From positions 1 to 34,726 of IMG/VR virus record IMGVR_UViG_3300044733_001251: DNA of 34,726 nt, one strand, 5' to 3'. The stretch is from a virus. The notes under the pieces were generated by a model, which was given only the letters and a program-made list of their open reading frames with translations, was not told the origin of the DNA and did not search any database. The position numbers were made by a program, and so were the translations under genes. Below are positions 1 through 5,691 of the stretch, in pieces (positions within the stretch are counted from its first letter, which is position 1; each line of letters starts with the position of its first letter).

Positions 1-238
1 CTCCTGCGCCAAACCGGGCACTTTTAGTTTCAAAATCGCGGGTTGGTAACGCTGGGGTACTACAATTTGAGAATGGCATCGATCAATTGCAAACCCCGGT
101 ATTACAAAATGCATTCTCATTTATGGAATTTATACGTTGTTGGCCATTTTCAGGACCGTATCGGCCCCGTTTGGGGTCGTTTTGGGGTCGTTTGGGGTTT
201 TTGGCGGGGTCGTTTGCCCGTATTAGGGCGGTGGCGGG
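1..238. other. Left-edge stretch without an assignable gene
   Basis: Two weak reading frames cross the edge. On the minus strand a frame runs from an ATG at 120 off the left end (about 40 codons, no good ribosome binding site). On the plus strand a frame is open from base 3 to 302. Neither product resembles a family I recognise. From about 150 onwards the sequence becomes runs of G with GGGGTCGTT-like words, similar to 2891-3290. If the genome is circular, the next minus-strand genes to the left would be expected to be terminase, because the neighbouring HNH gene usually sits there. Nothing in these bases shows that directly. Confidence 0.25.
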
Positions 239-685
239 TCAATCGCGGGGCGGGGCGGGGTCGTTGTTGGTCATTAGCTGGGGCCAATCCCCCGGTTTGT
301 AGTCAATCGCCCCCCGGTTACTGTAATAACGAAAAATTCTACGTTGTTCGATCCCGGTTTTGACCGAATGACAAGCCCCGCATAAGGTTTGGAATAGATT
401 GTTAACAAACCCGCCCGGGCCAATGGTTCGCCATGGGATCACATGGTCAACATGATCACCCAGCGTGACGCGCCCCGCCAATTGGCACGATTGGCACAAT
501 GGTTGTTTTGACAATTGACCCGCCCGGATCGTTTGCCAAACCCGGGTTTTGTATTCCCGGTCGTTTTCCCGTTTGATCATGTTGACCCGGGGCGGGGGGG
601 CATGATCCATGCACATTGATGACCCGGGGGTTGTTGGTTGTTTGCACCTATATATAGAGCATTGATCACGGGGGGTTGTTGGCAT
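239..685 (-). CDS. HNH endonuclease
   Basis: A 148-residue HNH nuclease, likely a DNA-nicking or cutting enzyme. Such enzymes next to phage terminase genes assist DNA packaging at cos sites. The core motif is visible: two zinc-knuckle pairs (C64/C67 and C102/C105) flank GDHVDHVIPW (residues 76-85) and a NNL...CGACH segment (95-106) supplying the Asn and final His. The N-terminus has three more cysteines (C9, C14, C25) that could form a further small zinc site. The frame extends upstream to 736, but the ATG at 685 was chosen because the extra 17 residues are hydrophobic and atypical. It is transcribed away from the plus-strand gene run that starts at 872. The family call is firm; the packaging role is inferred from known gene neighbourhoods, since terminase is not in the window. 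Confidence 0.85.
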   Translation of the reverse strand: MPTTPRDQCSIYRCKQPTTPGSSMCMDHAPPPRVNMIKRENDREYKTRVWQTIRAGQLSKQPLCQSCQLAGRVTLGDHVDHVIPWRTIGPGGFVNNLFQTLCGACHSVKTGIEQRRIFRYYSNRGAIDYKPGDWPQLMTNNDPAPPRD

Positions 686-829
686 GATTTCCCAGGTAAA
701 AAATAAAAACCAAAATTTGAATTGTTTGGTTTGCAAAAAATAGCCGTTTTCCCAAAATGCTCAAATTTTAGCGGGTTGTAAGGGTTTCCCCTATAGAGTA
801 TTTTGGGGATAACTCAGACACTATTGATA

Positions 830-854
830 CGGGCAAATTGTGCCCGGGTTTTTT
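830..854 (+). terminator. Leader terminator-like hairpin upstream of the first plus-strand gene
   Basis: A perfect 6-bp stem CGGGCA / TGCCCG (830-835 and 841-846) with a 5-base loop is followed by GG and six T (849-854). This is the form of an intrinsic terminator reading rightward, yet it lies only 18 bases before the ATG at 872 and downstream of the only intergenic space available for a promoter (686-829). It could attenuate the operon or end a short leader RNA. I could not identify a convincing promoter upstream; a TATAGA-like box lies near 791-797. Confidence 0.5.
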
Positions 855-871
855 AATACTGGGGTTTGCAA

Positions 872-1135
872 ATGAACAAACAAATTTACCAATCAACCCG
901 CCGATCCATTCGCGACAATGGTTTGCGCTATACCGCGCAACATGCAATTGATACAGACAACATGGAAATGTTGTTCGTTTGCGATGAAATTGCTAATACC
1001 CTCAAACAAACCGATTGGTTGGCAATGCGGGTGCAATTTGCCCGATCCGAAAAACCCGCCATTGCAATCAAATTGACATGCAATGAATGGTTGTTGCGCC
1101 GTGAAATGAACAAACCAATTGTTTGGGGGGCTTGA
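872..1135 (+). CDS. Hypothetical protein, 87 aa
   Basis: First gene of the plus-strand run in the odd-composition segment. The product is soluble and begins MNKQIYQSTRRSIRDNG. It has no motif I recognise and no membrane segment. The ATG at 872 is preferred to the upstream in-frame TTG at 866. Codon use is extreme and matches its neighbours here: Leu is nearly always TTG, Gly and Pro lean on GGG and CCC, and AG-containing codons are rare. Its stop lies two bases before the ATG of the next gene, implying one transcript. Confidence 0.6.
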   Translation: MNKQIYQSTRRSIRDNGLRYTAQHAIDTDNMEMLFVCDEIANTLKQTDWLAMRVQFARSEKPAIAIKLTCNEWLLRREMNKPIVWGA

Positions 1136-1137
1136 TC

Positions 1138-1305
1138 ATGCTGCACAAAATTTTGATCGGGTTGGTTTGCACGGGCGGGGTTGTTCTTTTCGCCATTGGT
1201 TCGCTGGGGTTGGCCCTAGGGATTGGCCCCGGGTTTTTGTCGTTGGCAATGGTAACCATTGGCGGCTTTGCTGCAATCGGGTTTTCCGGTTTGCTAGCGG
1301 ATTAA
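1138..1305 (+). CDS. Small hydrophobic membrane protein, 55 aa
   Basis: The product is almost entirely hydrophobic, with two likely membrane helices (about residues 5-27 and 30-52) joined by a short glycine/proline turn (GIGPG) and no charged cytoplasmic domain. The ATG at 1138 lies two bases after the upstream stop, so translation is probably coupled. A longer in-frame start at 1123 (TTG) would overlap the upstream gene and is less likely. Function is unknown. It could be a holin-like, superinfection-exclusion or other inner-membrane peptide, but nothing in the sequence decides between these. Confidence 0.6.
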   Translation: MLHKILIGLVCTGGVVLFAIGSLGLALGIGPGFLSLAMVTIGGFAAIGFSGLLAD

Positions 1306-1331
1306 ATTTTCACATTACAGGATAAAACATC

Positions 1332-2204
1332 ATGCAAATTAAATCATTCAAAACCGCCCCCAAATTTGCAAAATTGCAGGATTTGGCAATTGCCGTGCAA
1401 ACGGGGGATGATCACGTTATCGCCCGTGCATTGTATAAATTGCAAATTGACAACGATTTTTCCGGCCCGGGTTGGCAAACAAGCTTTGCAAAATTAGCAG
1501 ATACTTTTGCGAGCAAAACCCCCCAATTGGCAATTTTTGCGCTGGGGGGCAATAGTAAATTGCCGTTTGTCTCGTTTTCCACTATTCCCGGGGTTACATG
1601 CCCGGGGGCGGGGGATTGCATCGATTTTTGCTATTCATACCGCGCATGGCGATTTCCATTGGCGTTTGCCCGAATGATCCAAAACGCTTATTTGATGCGG
1701 TTTGCCCCCGATCAAATCGCACGGGCATTTGCAGCGATTGCAGCAAAACGACCCGGGGGGTTTGATTTCCGTTTGTATGTTGACGGGGATTTTGCAAACG
1801 GGGGTGATGTCGCTTTTTGGATGTCGTTGTTATCGTCAACCCCAAACGCGCGCGCATACGGTTATTCAAAATCGTTTCATGCGCTATTGGGGTTTGACGT
1901 TGTTGGCGTTTGGCCCTCAAATTATCAATTGAACATTTCCGGGGGTCACAATGCATCCCGGGCAATTGTTAACGCTGTCAAAAAATTGCCGATCACCCGG
2001 GGGGAATTTATCGCGGTTTCGATTGGGCGAAAAGTGAAAAGCACCGATCATGGAACCCCCAGCGTTAACGCTGCAATCCGGGCCAAATTTCCGGGGGTTA
2101 AAGTTTTCCCGTGCCCGGGGGCATGCGGATCATGCACGGGGGCGGGGCATGCATGCGGATTGCCCAAAATGAAAAATCGCGTGATAGCAATTGCAATGCA
2201 CTAA
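1332..2204 (+). CDS. GP88-like cysteine-rich phage protein
   Basis: A 290-residue protein resembling the phage GP88 family (named for mycobacteriophage gene 88). The family signature appears in order: GGNSKLPFVSFSTIPG (72-87), CPGAGDCIDFCY (90-101, Cys 90, 96 and 100), a central FDFRLYVDGDF segment, a later YGYSKSFHA segment, and a C-terminal Cys cluster (C261, C265, C268, C275). Seven cysteines in two spaced clusters suggest a metal or iron-sulphur site; the biochemical role of the family is, as far as I know, not established. The start has a purine-rich site (ACAGGATA) upstream. Codon use is unusual, with TTG for Leu and CCC/GGG runs. Function is not claimed beyond family resemblance. Confidence 0.65.
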   Translation: MQIKSFKTAPKFAKLQDLAIAVQTGDDHVIARALYKLQIDNDFSGPGWQTSFAKLADTFASKTPQLAIFALGGNSKLPFVSFSTIPGVTCPGAGDCIDFCYSYRAWRFPLAFARMIQNAYLMRFAPDQIARAFAAIAAKRPGGFDFRLYVDGDFANGGDVAFWMSLLSSTPNARAYGYSKSFHALLGFDVVGVWPSNYQLNISGGHNASRAIVNAVKKLPITRGEFIAVSIGRKVKSTDHGTPSVNAAIRAKFPGVKVFPCPGACGSCTGAGHACGLPKMKNRVIAIAMH

Positions 2205-2215
2205 AGGATTAAAAA

Positions 2216-2455
2216 ATGACTGAAATTCTATTACATGACATGGAACGATTGAATTATCGGGCAGCATCAAAATGGATCTATTCCCTCAAACCAATTGATT
2301 TGTATGATTTTTTGGCTGATACGGGGGCCGATCCATGGGGCAAACCGGGGGCCAATACCCGGGCGGGGTTAATCGAATTTGCGTTTTTGCACATTGATGA
2401 CGTTGGCCCGTGCATTTTGCTTGATTGGATTGAACAAACGGGGGGCCAACAATGA
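2216..2455 (+). CDS. Hypothetical protein, 79 aa
   Basis: A small acidic protein beginning MTEILLHDMERLNYRAASKW. An AAAGGA ribosome binding site lies just before its ATG, and its stop overlaps the ATG of the next gene (ATGA at 2452-2455), so the two are translationally coupled. It is predicted soluble with mixed helix; the segment around residues 23-50 (KPIDLYDFLADTGADPWG) has no family I recognise. It shares the AG/CT-poor composition of the segment. Confidence 0.6.
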   Translation: MTEILLHDMERLNYRAASKWIYSLKPIDLYDFLADTGADPWGKPGANTRAGLIEFAFLHIDDVGPCILLDWIEQTGGQQ

Positions 2456-2625
2456 CTAATCAACAAATTTGCGATTTTTACGATAACAACCCAAATTTGA
2501 CAATTGCCCAATTGGCGCAAATGCTCAGAATGACGACCGATCAAGTTAAAACAATCCTACAAACCCCGCCCCCCGTGCAAATGTACGGGCGAAACCGGGG
2601 TCGTTCAAACAATTACAGGGGCTAA
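2452..2625 (+). CDS. Small putative helix-turn-helix protein, 57 aa
   Basis: A 57-codon gene that opens on the ATGA overlap with the preceding stop and ends two bases before the next ATG. Residues about 15-36 (NLTIAQLAQMLRMTTDQVKT) have the spacing of a helix-turn-helix: a helix, a short turn around MTT and a second helix. The tail is rich in proline, arginine and asparagine. This suggests a small DNA-binding or regulatory protein, but the call rests on pattern alone. The tight packing between two genes supports it being translated. Confidence 0.5.
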   Translation: MTNQQICDFYDNNPNLTIAQLAQMLRMTTDQVKTILQTPPPVQMYGRNRGRSNNYRG

Positions 2626-2627
2626 TC

Positions 2628-2849
2628 ATGGGGAAATTTTCTGACATTGACATAGAATTAACTTACGGGTCAAAACCAACAACAACCCCCCGGATTGGAT
2701 CGTTTGGGGTTTGCCTAAATGACCCCAGCAACCCGCCCCGGTTTTTTACGTTGTTGCAAATTATCGGGGGTTTGGGGTTGTTTGCCCCGGTTGATGACCC
2801 CGCTACAATCGCACAATTCCCGATTGATGACTATTGGCAATTGACGTAA
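2628..2849 (+). CDS. Hypothetical protein, 73 aa
   Basis: Last gene of the plus-strand run. The product starts MGKFSDIDIELTYGSKP, is soluble and contains a hydrophobic centre (FFTLLQIIGGLGLFAPVDDP, about 39-58) that is too short and polar-flanked to be a clear membrane helix. Its stop codon is immediately followed by the intrinsic terminator at 2849-2890, which marks the end of the operon. No family recognised. Confidence 0.55.
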   Translation: MGKFSDIDIELTYGSKPTTTPRIGSFGVCLNDPSNPPRFFTLLQIIGGLGLFAPVDDPATIAQFPIDDYWQLT

Positions 2850-2890
2850 ACCCAAAACGACCCCGGGCCAAACCGGGGTTTTTTTGGGTT
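2849..2890 (+). terminator. Intrinsic terminator of the left plus-strand operon
   Basis: A nested hairpin: an outer stem AACCCAAAA (2849-2857) pairs with TTTTGGGTT (2882-2890), and an inner stem CCCCGG (2861-2866) pairs with CCGGGG (2873-2878), with the loop GCCAAA between them. Seven T follow the inner stem. It overlaps the stop codon of the preceding gene. Confidence 0.8.
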
Positions 2891-3290
2891 TGCTAAGTTA
2901 GTTAGCGCTCACTTCATAATTGGCCCCGTTTGCGGGGTTGTTTGGGTTTTGCTGGGGGTTGGCCCGGGTTGGTTGGTTGGCCCGTTTGCGGGGCGATTGG
3001 CCCCCAGCGATTGGGCGATTGTTTGGGCGGGGGTTTGGCCCCGTGCGATTGGCCCCGGGTTTTGCTGGGGTTGGTTGGCCCGATTGATTGGCCCGGGATT
3101 GATCGGGCAGGATTGGTGCAATTGGGGCGGGTTGGCCCGGGTTACTGGGGGCGATTGGCGGGGGTTTGCATCGATTGGGGCGGGTTGGTTGGCCCCCATT
3201 AATTGGGGCGGGGTTGGCCCCCGGGCGATTGGGCGGGGCGGGGCAATTGACCCCCAATCATGCCAACCCGGGCGGGGTTTGTAATGATTT
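2891..3290. repeat. Low-complexity GGTTGG/GGCCCG-rich non-coding block
   Basis: About 400 bases built from a few degenerate words (TTGGCCCGGG, GCGATTGG, GGTTGGTTGGCCC, GGGGCGGGG). The plus strand is rich in G and T. In the stretch 2941-3285 I count about two AG and three CT dinucleotides. Reading frames are open on both strands because TAG and TAA are almost absent, not because the block is coding: the predicted products are Gly/Trp/Pro-rich low-complexity strings and different frames are equally open. There is no clean tandem period. Runs of G at regular spacing could form G-quadruplexes on the plus strand. Confidence 0.7.
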
Positions 3291-3354
3291 TCCCGTCATT
3301 TTGCATTTTTTGTAGGTCATTGGGTCACATTTTCAATGGCACTAGGGGTAAACC

Positions 3355-3386
3355 CTGTAATACTGTGTTTCCATCCAGTAATACTA
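3355..3386. repeat. Pair of 11-bp direct repeats, CWGTAATACTR
   Basis: CTGTAATACTG (3355-3365) and CAGTAATACTA (3376-3386) are spaced 21 bp start to start, close to two helical turns, as expected for a protein-binding operator. They lie in gene-free DNA between the left segment and the terminator of the early operon. The function is unknown. A related AATACTGGGG word occurs at 855-864 before the first plus-strand gene. Confidence 0.4.
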
Positions 3387-3439
3387 GGGCCAGAAAAGTC
3401 CAAAAGCCAACTACGCATTTCGGAAAAAAAATTTAGAAG

Positions 3440-3466
3440 AAAAAAAATGCCTAGCTGGACTAGGCA
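3440..3466 (-). terminator. Intrinsic terminator of the minus-strand early operon
   Basis: Read on the minus strand, TGCCTAG (3466-3460), loop TCCAG and CTAGGCA (3454-3448) form a perfect 7-bp stem followed by seven T (3447-3441). It lies about 50 bases past the stop of the last gene of the operon (3514). The plus strand carries A rather than T after the stem, so it should work only leftward. Confidence 0.85.
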
Positions 3467-3513
3467 AAAAATTTCCCTTTCCGGAAATCTGGAAAAAATA
3501 CAAAAAAATTAGG

Positions 3514-3714
3514 TCATGCCTTCTCAAATTTTCTGACCAGATTTGCTGATGGTTTCCAAGAACCTTCGTCAATCCTGTAGGAAATCACATCTTTGCTCTG
3601 TGCTTTGTAGCCAGAAGCGTATGCGGCTCTAGCAACTTGCAATGCTTTTGCTTTTGTATCGAATGGCCCTTGCGAACCCCAATACCATCCTGATTGTTTC
3701 TTAGTGAGTGGCAT
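3514..3714 (-). CDS. Hypothetical protein, 66 aa
   Basis: Last gene of the early minus-strand operon. The product begins MPLTKKQSGWYWGSQGPFDT and is basic and soluble. The GWYWGSQGPFDTKAKALQVA portion resembles small phage proteins in which a WYWGSQGPF-type strand is followed by an AxxxARAAY helix, but I cannot name a family. Its ATG overlaps the upstream stop (TAATG), so translation is coupled. The operon terminator follows. Confidence 0.65.
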   Translation of the reverse strand: MPLTKKQSGWYWGSQGPFDTKAKALQVARAAYASGYKAQSKDVISYRIDEGSWKPSANLVRKFEKA

Positions 3715-3917
3715 TATTTTAGGAATCTTAGTTTGTATTTGATGGAATCTGTCAGGTCAAGCAGTTCATCCACGATGTTTTGCAGTTCGCTTTCCTGTGG
3801 GAATCCGGGCATCTTGCGATAGCTTTCGATCTGGTCACAGACGTACTGAACAAGCGCCAAACCATTTTCCCCCAGAAAAAGTGCCTTTTCCGCGAAAATT
3901 ATTTTCGTGTCTCTCAT
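3714..3917 (-). CDS. Hypothetical protein, 67 aa
   Basis: Begins MRDTKIIFAEKALFLGENGL and looks all-helical, with acidic centre and a basic end (KYKLRFLK). It is joined to its neighbours by ATGA upstream and TAATG downstream overlaps, which supports the start and the reality of the gene. No recognised family. Confidence 0.6.
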   Translation of the reverse strand: MRDTKIIFAEKALFLGENGLALVQYVCDQIESYRKMPGFPQESELQNIVDELLDLTDSIKYKLRFLK

Positions 3918-4138
3918 GCTTCCCTCGCTTTTAGCATTGCTTGGCGGCAGTCGTTCCAGCCTTGAATGTACTCAAGGGTCTCGCTCGTGTCGGTGTGGTG
4001 AATGGCATCGGGCACGGCTGGCTGTGCTGCAAGGGCTTCGCTTAATCGGCGTAGCTCGGCAGCGGCTTGTTTATGATGTGGTGCTGTGTGATATGCATCT
4101 AGCTCATTAGCAAGTCGCATAGCTTCAGATTGTTTCAT
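3914..4138 (-). CDS. Hypothetical protein, 74 aa
   Basis: Starts MKQSEAMRLANELDAYHTAP. Two helical segments (about 3-35 and 52-73) flank an alanine/proline linker, and the C-terminus (YIQGWNDCRQAMLKAREA) resembles the end of many small accessory phage proteins. Overlaps both neighbours by ATGA. Function unknown. Confidence 0.6.
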   Translation of the reverse strand: MKQSEAMRLANELDAYHTAPHHKQAAAELRRLSEALAAQPAVPDAIHHTDTSETLEYIQGWNDCRQAMLKAREA

Positions 4139-4509
4139 GTGTTCTTCTCCTTAAGGGTCCGCATCGTCATTGCTATTGCCATATTTTTTGTCAGCGCCAT
4201 TTCGTCTATGGCTTTAATCTGCTCATCCGTCAGCCCAACCCATTGCCGCTGTGCTGCGGGTGGGGTGGCATAGAGGAACGTGTGAGGCGGATTCCAGTCA
4301 GGCCAAAGCTCATGTTTATAGATGTCACCCAATGCATCCATCCACGCCACAGGCTCCTGCACAGGTGCTGCAAGGGCTTGCTTGATGGCGGTGATGGCTT
4401 CGCACATCAGTTCTGCCGCCTCACCAACTTCAGCGCCGTTGGTCATATCAACCGCTAACTCAGTTTCCAACGCCTTCAGCGCCAGCTTCAATGCTTTTTT
4501 GTCAGTCAT
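4135..4509 (-). CDS. Hypothetical early phage protein, 124 aa
   Basis: Begins MTDKKALKLALKALETELAV. The ATG at 4509 is chosen over the upstream ATG at 4545 because it forms an ATGA overlap with the small zinc-ribbon gene just upstream. The organisation is an N-terminal helix (1-47), an AAPVQEPVAWM linker with a Trp/Pro-rich segment, then PPAAQRQWVGLTDEQIKAI leading into a C-terminal helix. This arrangement recurs in uncharacterised early proteins of Burkholderiales phages. No function is known to me. Confidence 0.65.
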   Translation of the reverse strand: MTDKKALKLALKALETELAVDMTNGAEVGEAAELMCEAITAIKQALAAPVQEPVAWMDALGDIYKHELWPDWNPPHTFLYATPPAAQRQWVGLTDEQIKAIDEMALTKNMAIAMTMRTLKEKNT

Positions 4510-4601
4510 TTGATGATCCTCAGAAAAGCGCCGCATCGAGCGCACTTGTACAAAGGTTGGCCCTCAACAGGCTCCCACATGTGTTGTTTGCAGTCCATCA
4601 T
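4506..4601 (-). CDS. 31-residue zinc-ribbon-like miniprotein
   Basis: A short gene in the gap between its neighbours. Its ATG (4601) overlaps the upstream stop as ATGA, and its own stop overlaps the next ATG in the same way. The product MMDCKQHMWEPVEGQPLYKC... carries C4, H7, C20 and C23, a CxxH...CxxC arrangement suited to one zinc ion. A second ATG directly follows the first. The position in an unbroken chain of coupled genes is the main support. Role unknown, possibly protein-protein or nucleic-acid contact. Confidence 0.55.
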   Translation of the reverse strand: MMDCKQHMWEPVEGQPLYKCARCGAFLRIIK

Positions 4602-4852
4602 GTCCCCCTTGTTCCCCAATCGGGCATCTTTTCGTTTGCCGCAAGCGCCTCAAGTTCAAGGTACAAGTCGTTTAGTTCATGGCTGTTAAACGTGCGGCTG
4701 CAATAGCAACCCCAAAAATAAGCGGCTTCTTCCCACAAGCATTCTTTAAACAGCCTGTCCCGCACAAAAGCGCCGGGGCTGTTGGGCATATAGCATTTCA
4801 AAGGGTTTTCAATTTCGGCTCTCATAGCCGCTGCAATGGCTGTGTAGTTCAT
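4598..4852 (-). CDS. Hypothetical protein, 84 aa
   Basis: Begins MNYTAIAAAMRAEIENPLKC. Rich in aromatic residues (WEEAAYFWGCYCS, around 40-52) with an acidic C-terminal half ending PDWGTRGT. No family recognised. Coupled to both neighbours by ATGA overlaps in the recombination-gene portion of the operon. Confidence 0.6.
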   Translation of the reverse strand: MNYTAIAAAMRAEIENPLKCYMPNSPGAFVRDRLFKECLWEEAAYFWGCYCSRTFNSHELNDLYLELEALAANEKMPDWGTRGT

Positions 4853-5133
4853 GTTTGTCCTATCTTGTTAAGTGTCCACTCAAGCAGTTGTTGCTGAGTG
4901 ATGTCATAGTAGTCAACAAAACCTTTGTTTCCAAGCCCGTGGAAACCCTTATTGCCACGATGATGTTCTACGCATAAAGGAATAAGTGTCTTGTAGTCGC
5001 CTTTGCCCCAACCCCCTGCTCTTAGGTGGTGTAACTCCACTGGCCCCGGCTCATGTTCGCCATGCAAGTGATGACATAGCGCACAGCCAAGGCTTGCCAC
5101 TTTGCCTTTATGAATAATTTCAGCGTTCTTCAA
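4849..5133 (-). CDS. Ref-like / HNH RecA-dependent nuclease
   Basis: A 94-residue HNH-type nuclease like the Ref family (phage P1 Ref, RecA-dependent nuclease), which cuts DNA in RecA filaments and enhances recombination. Visible motifs: GCALC (16-20) as the first metal pair, ELHHLRAGGWG (34-44), IPLCVEHH (51-58) and HGLG (65-68). There is no ATG upstream of the conserved region. The longest start is TTG at 5133, overlapping NinB by 14 bases; a GTG at 5100 is an alternative. It sits directly after ninB and two genes after a VRR-NUC-like nuclease, which supports a recombination role. It could instead be a general HNH nuclease. Confidence 0.7.
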   Translation of the reverse strand: MKNAEIIHKGKVASLGCALCHHLHGEHEPGPVELHHLRAGGWGKGDYKTLIPLCVEHHRGNKGFHGLGNKGFVDYYDITQQQLLEWTLNKIGQT

Positions 5134-5431
5134 GCGTTACCCCGTTTGTGTTGGCCCAATACAACAGCCACTCAGTAAAACTAATGGCTTGCTCTTTGGT
5201 AAACCGTCTGCTTTGCAGTCCTAGCTGTACTATCCGCAAACCATCAATGCTTGGCATGACTTTGCTGACAGATGCTGACTCTCCGTTCTCATGCGCCCAC
5301 TGGTCTATCAGGTATCGTTTCCATGACTCTGTTGACCAGCGGCTACCGTGCAGCTTTGACTGTTTGGCAATCTGGTTGATGATTGCGTGATACAACTTTT
5401 CTTGCTCACGGCTTTTCATGTCAGGTGTCAT
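5120..5431 (-). CDS. ninB: NinB/Orf-family recombination protein
   Basis: A 103-residue protein of the lambda NinB (Orf) family, a recombination mediator that binds single-stranded DNA with SSB and can stand in for RecFOR. Family features: REQEKLYHAIINQIAKQ near the N-terminus, WSTESWKRYLIDQWAHE in the middle, MPSIDGLRIVQLGLQSRRFT then SFTEWLLYWANTNGV at the C-terminus. The start at 5431 makes an ATGA overlap with the upstream gene; a second Met (MKSREQ) follows four codons later. Length is slightly below the 140-plus residues of lambda NinB. Confidence 0.8.
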   Translation of the reverse strand: MTPDMKSREQEKLYHAIINQIAKQSKLHGSRWSTESWKRYLIDQWAHENGESASVSKVMPSIDGLRIVQLGLQSRRFTKEQAISFTEWLLYWANTNGVTLEER

Positions 5432-5691
5432 AAAACACCAATCATGCGTAAAGCGTCTTCAGGGCCATCAATGCGATGCAAGCCACCACCACACCAATTC
5501 CCAAAAAACTCTTGCTGTAACCTCGTTAAAACCTTTTTAGGGCCATCCTTGATCTCAACCAAGTATGTCTGACCGTTGTAGCCAACTAAGAGGTCAACAG
5601 GTAGGCCAATAATCCAGACGTAAGCGCCAGCACCTCTAAGTGCGGATACGATTTGCGCCTGATTTGCGTCCACACGGCTTGCGTATCTCAT
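5428..5691 (-). CDS. VRR-NUC-like nuclease
   Basis: An 87-residue protein with a minimal PD-(D/E)xK nuclease fold of the VRR-NUC type, usually a junction or flap-cutting enzyme. The motif order fits: VDANQAQIVSALRGAGAYVW (5-24) as helix and strand, GLPVDLLVGYNGQTYLVEIKDG with D30 and the E-I-K core (about 26-47), then LTRLQQEFFGNW. The ATG at 5691 is chosen because it overlaps the upstream stop by ATGA; the frame extends to 5739 without support. It probably works with NinB and the Ref-like protein encoded next. Confidence 0.75.
   Translation of the reverse strand: MRYASRVDANQAQIVSALRGAGAYVWIIGLPVDLLVGYNGQTYLVEIKDGPKKVLTRLQQEFFGNWCGGGLHRIDGPEDALRMIGVL

Noticed and set aside
43-363. Plus-strand open frames near the left edge
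   Set aside because: They overlap the HNH nuclease antisense and follow G-run DNA; no ribosome binding site and no recognisable protein.
1594-1965. Minus-strand open frames inside the GP88-like gene
   Set aside because: Shadow frames opposite a gene with a recognisable motif order.
2898-3284. Several overlapping open frames of 90-119 codons on both strands
   Set aside because: They run through the low-complexity block. Frames are open because TAG and TAA are almost absent; products are Gly/Trp or Pro/Asn strings with no start signal or plausible fold.
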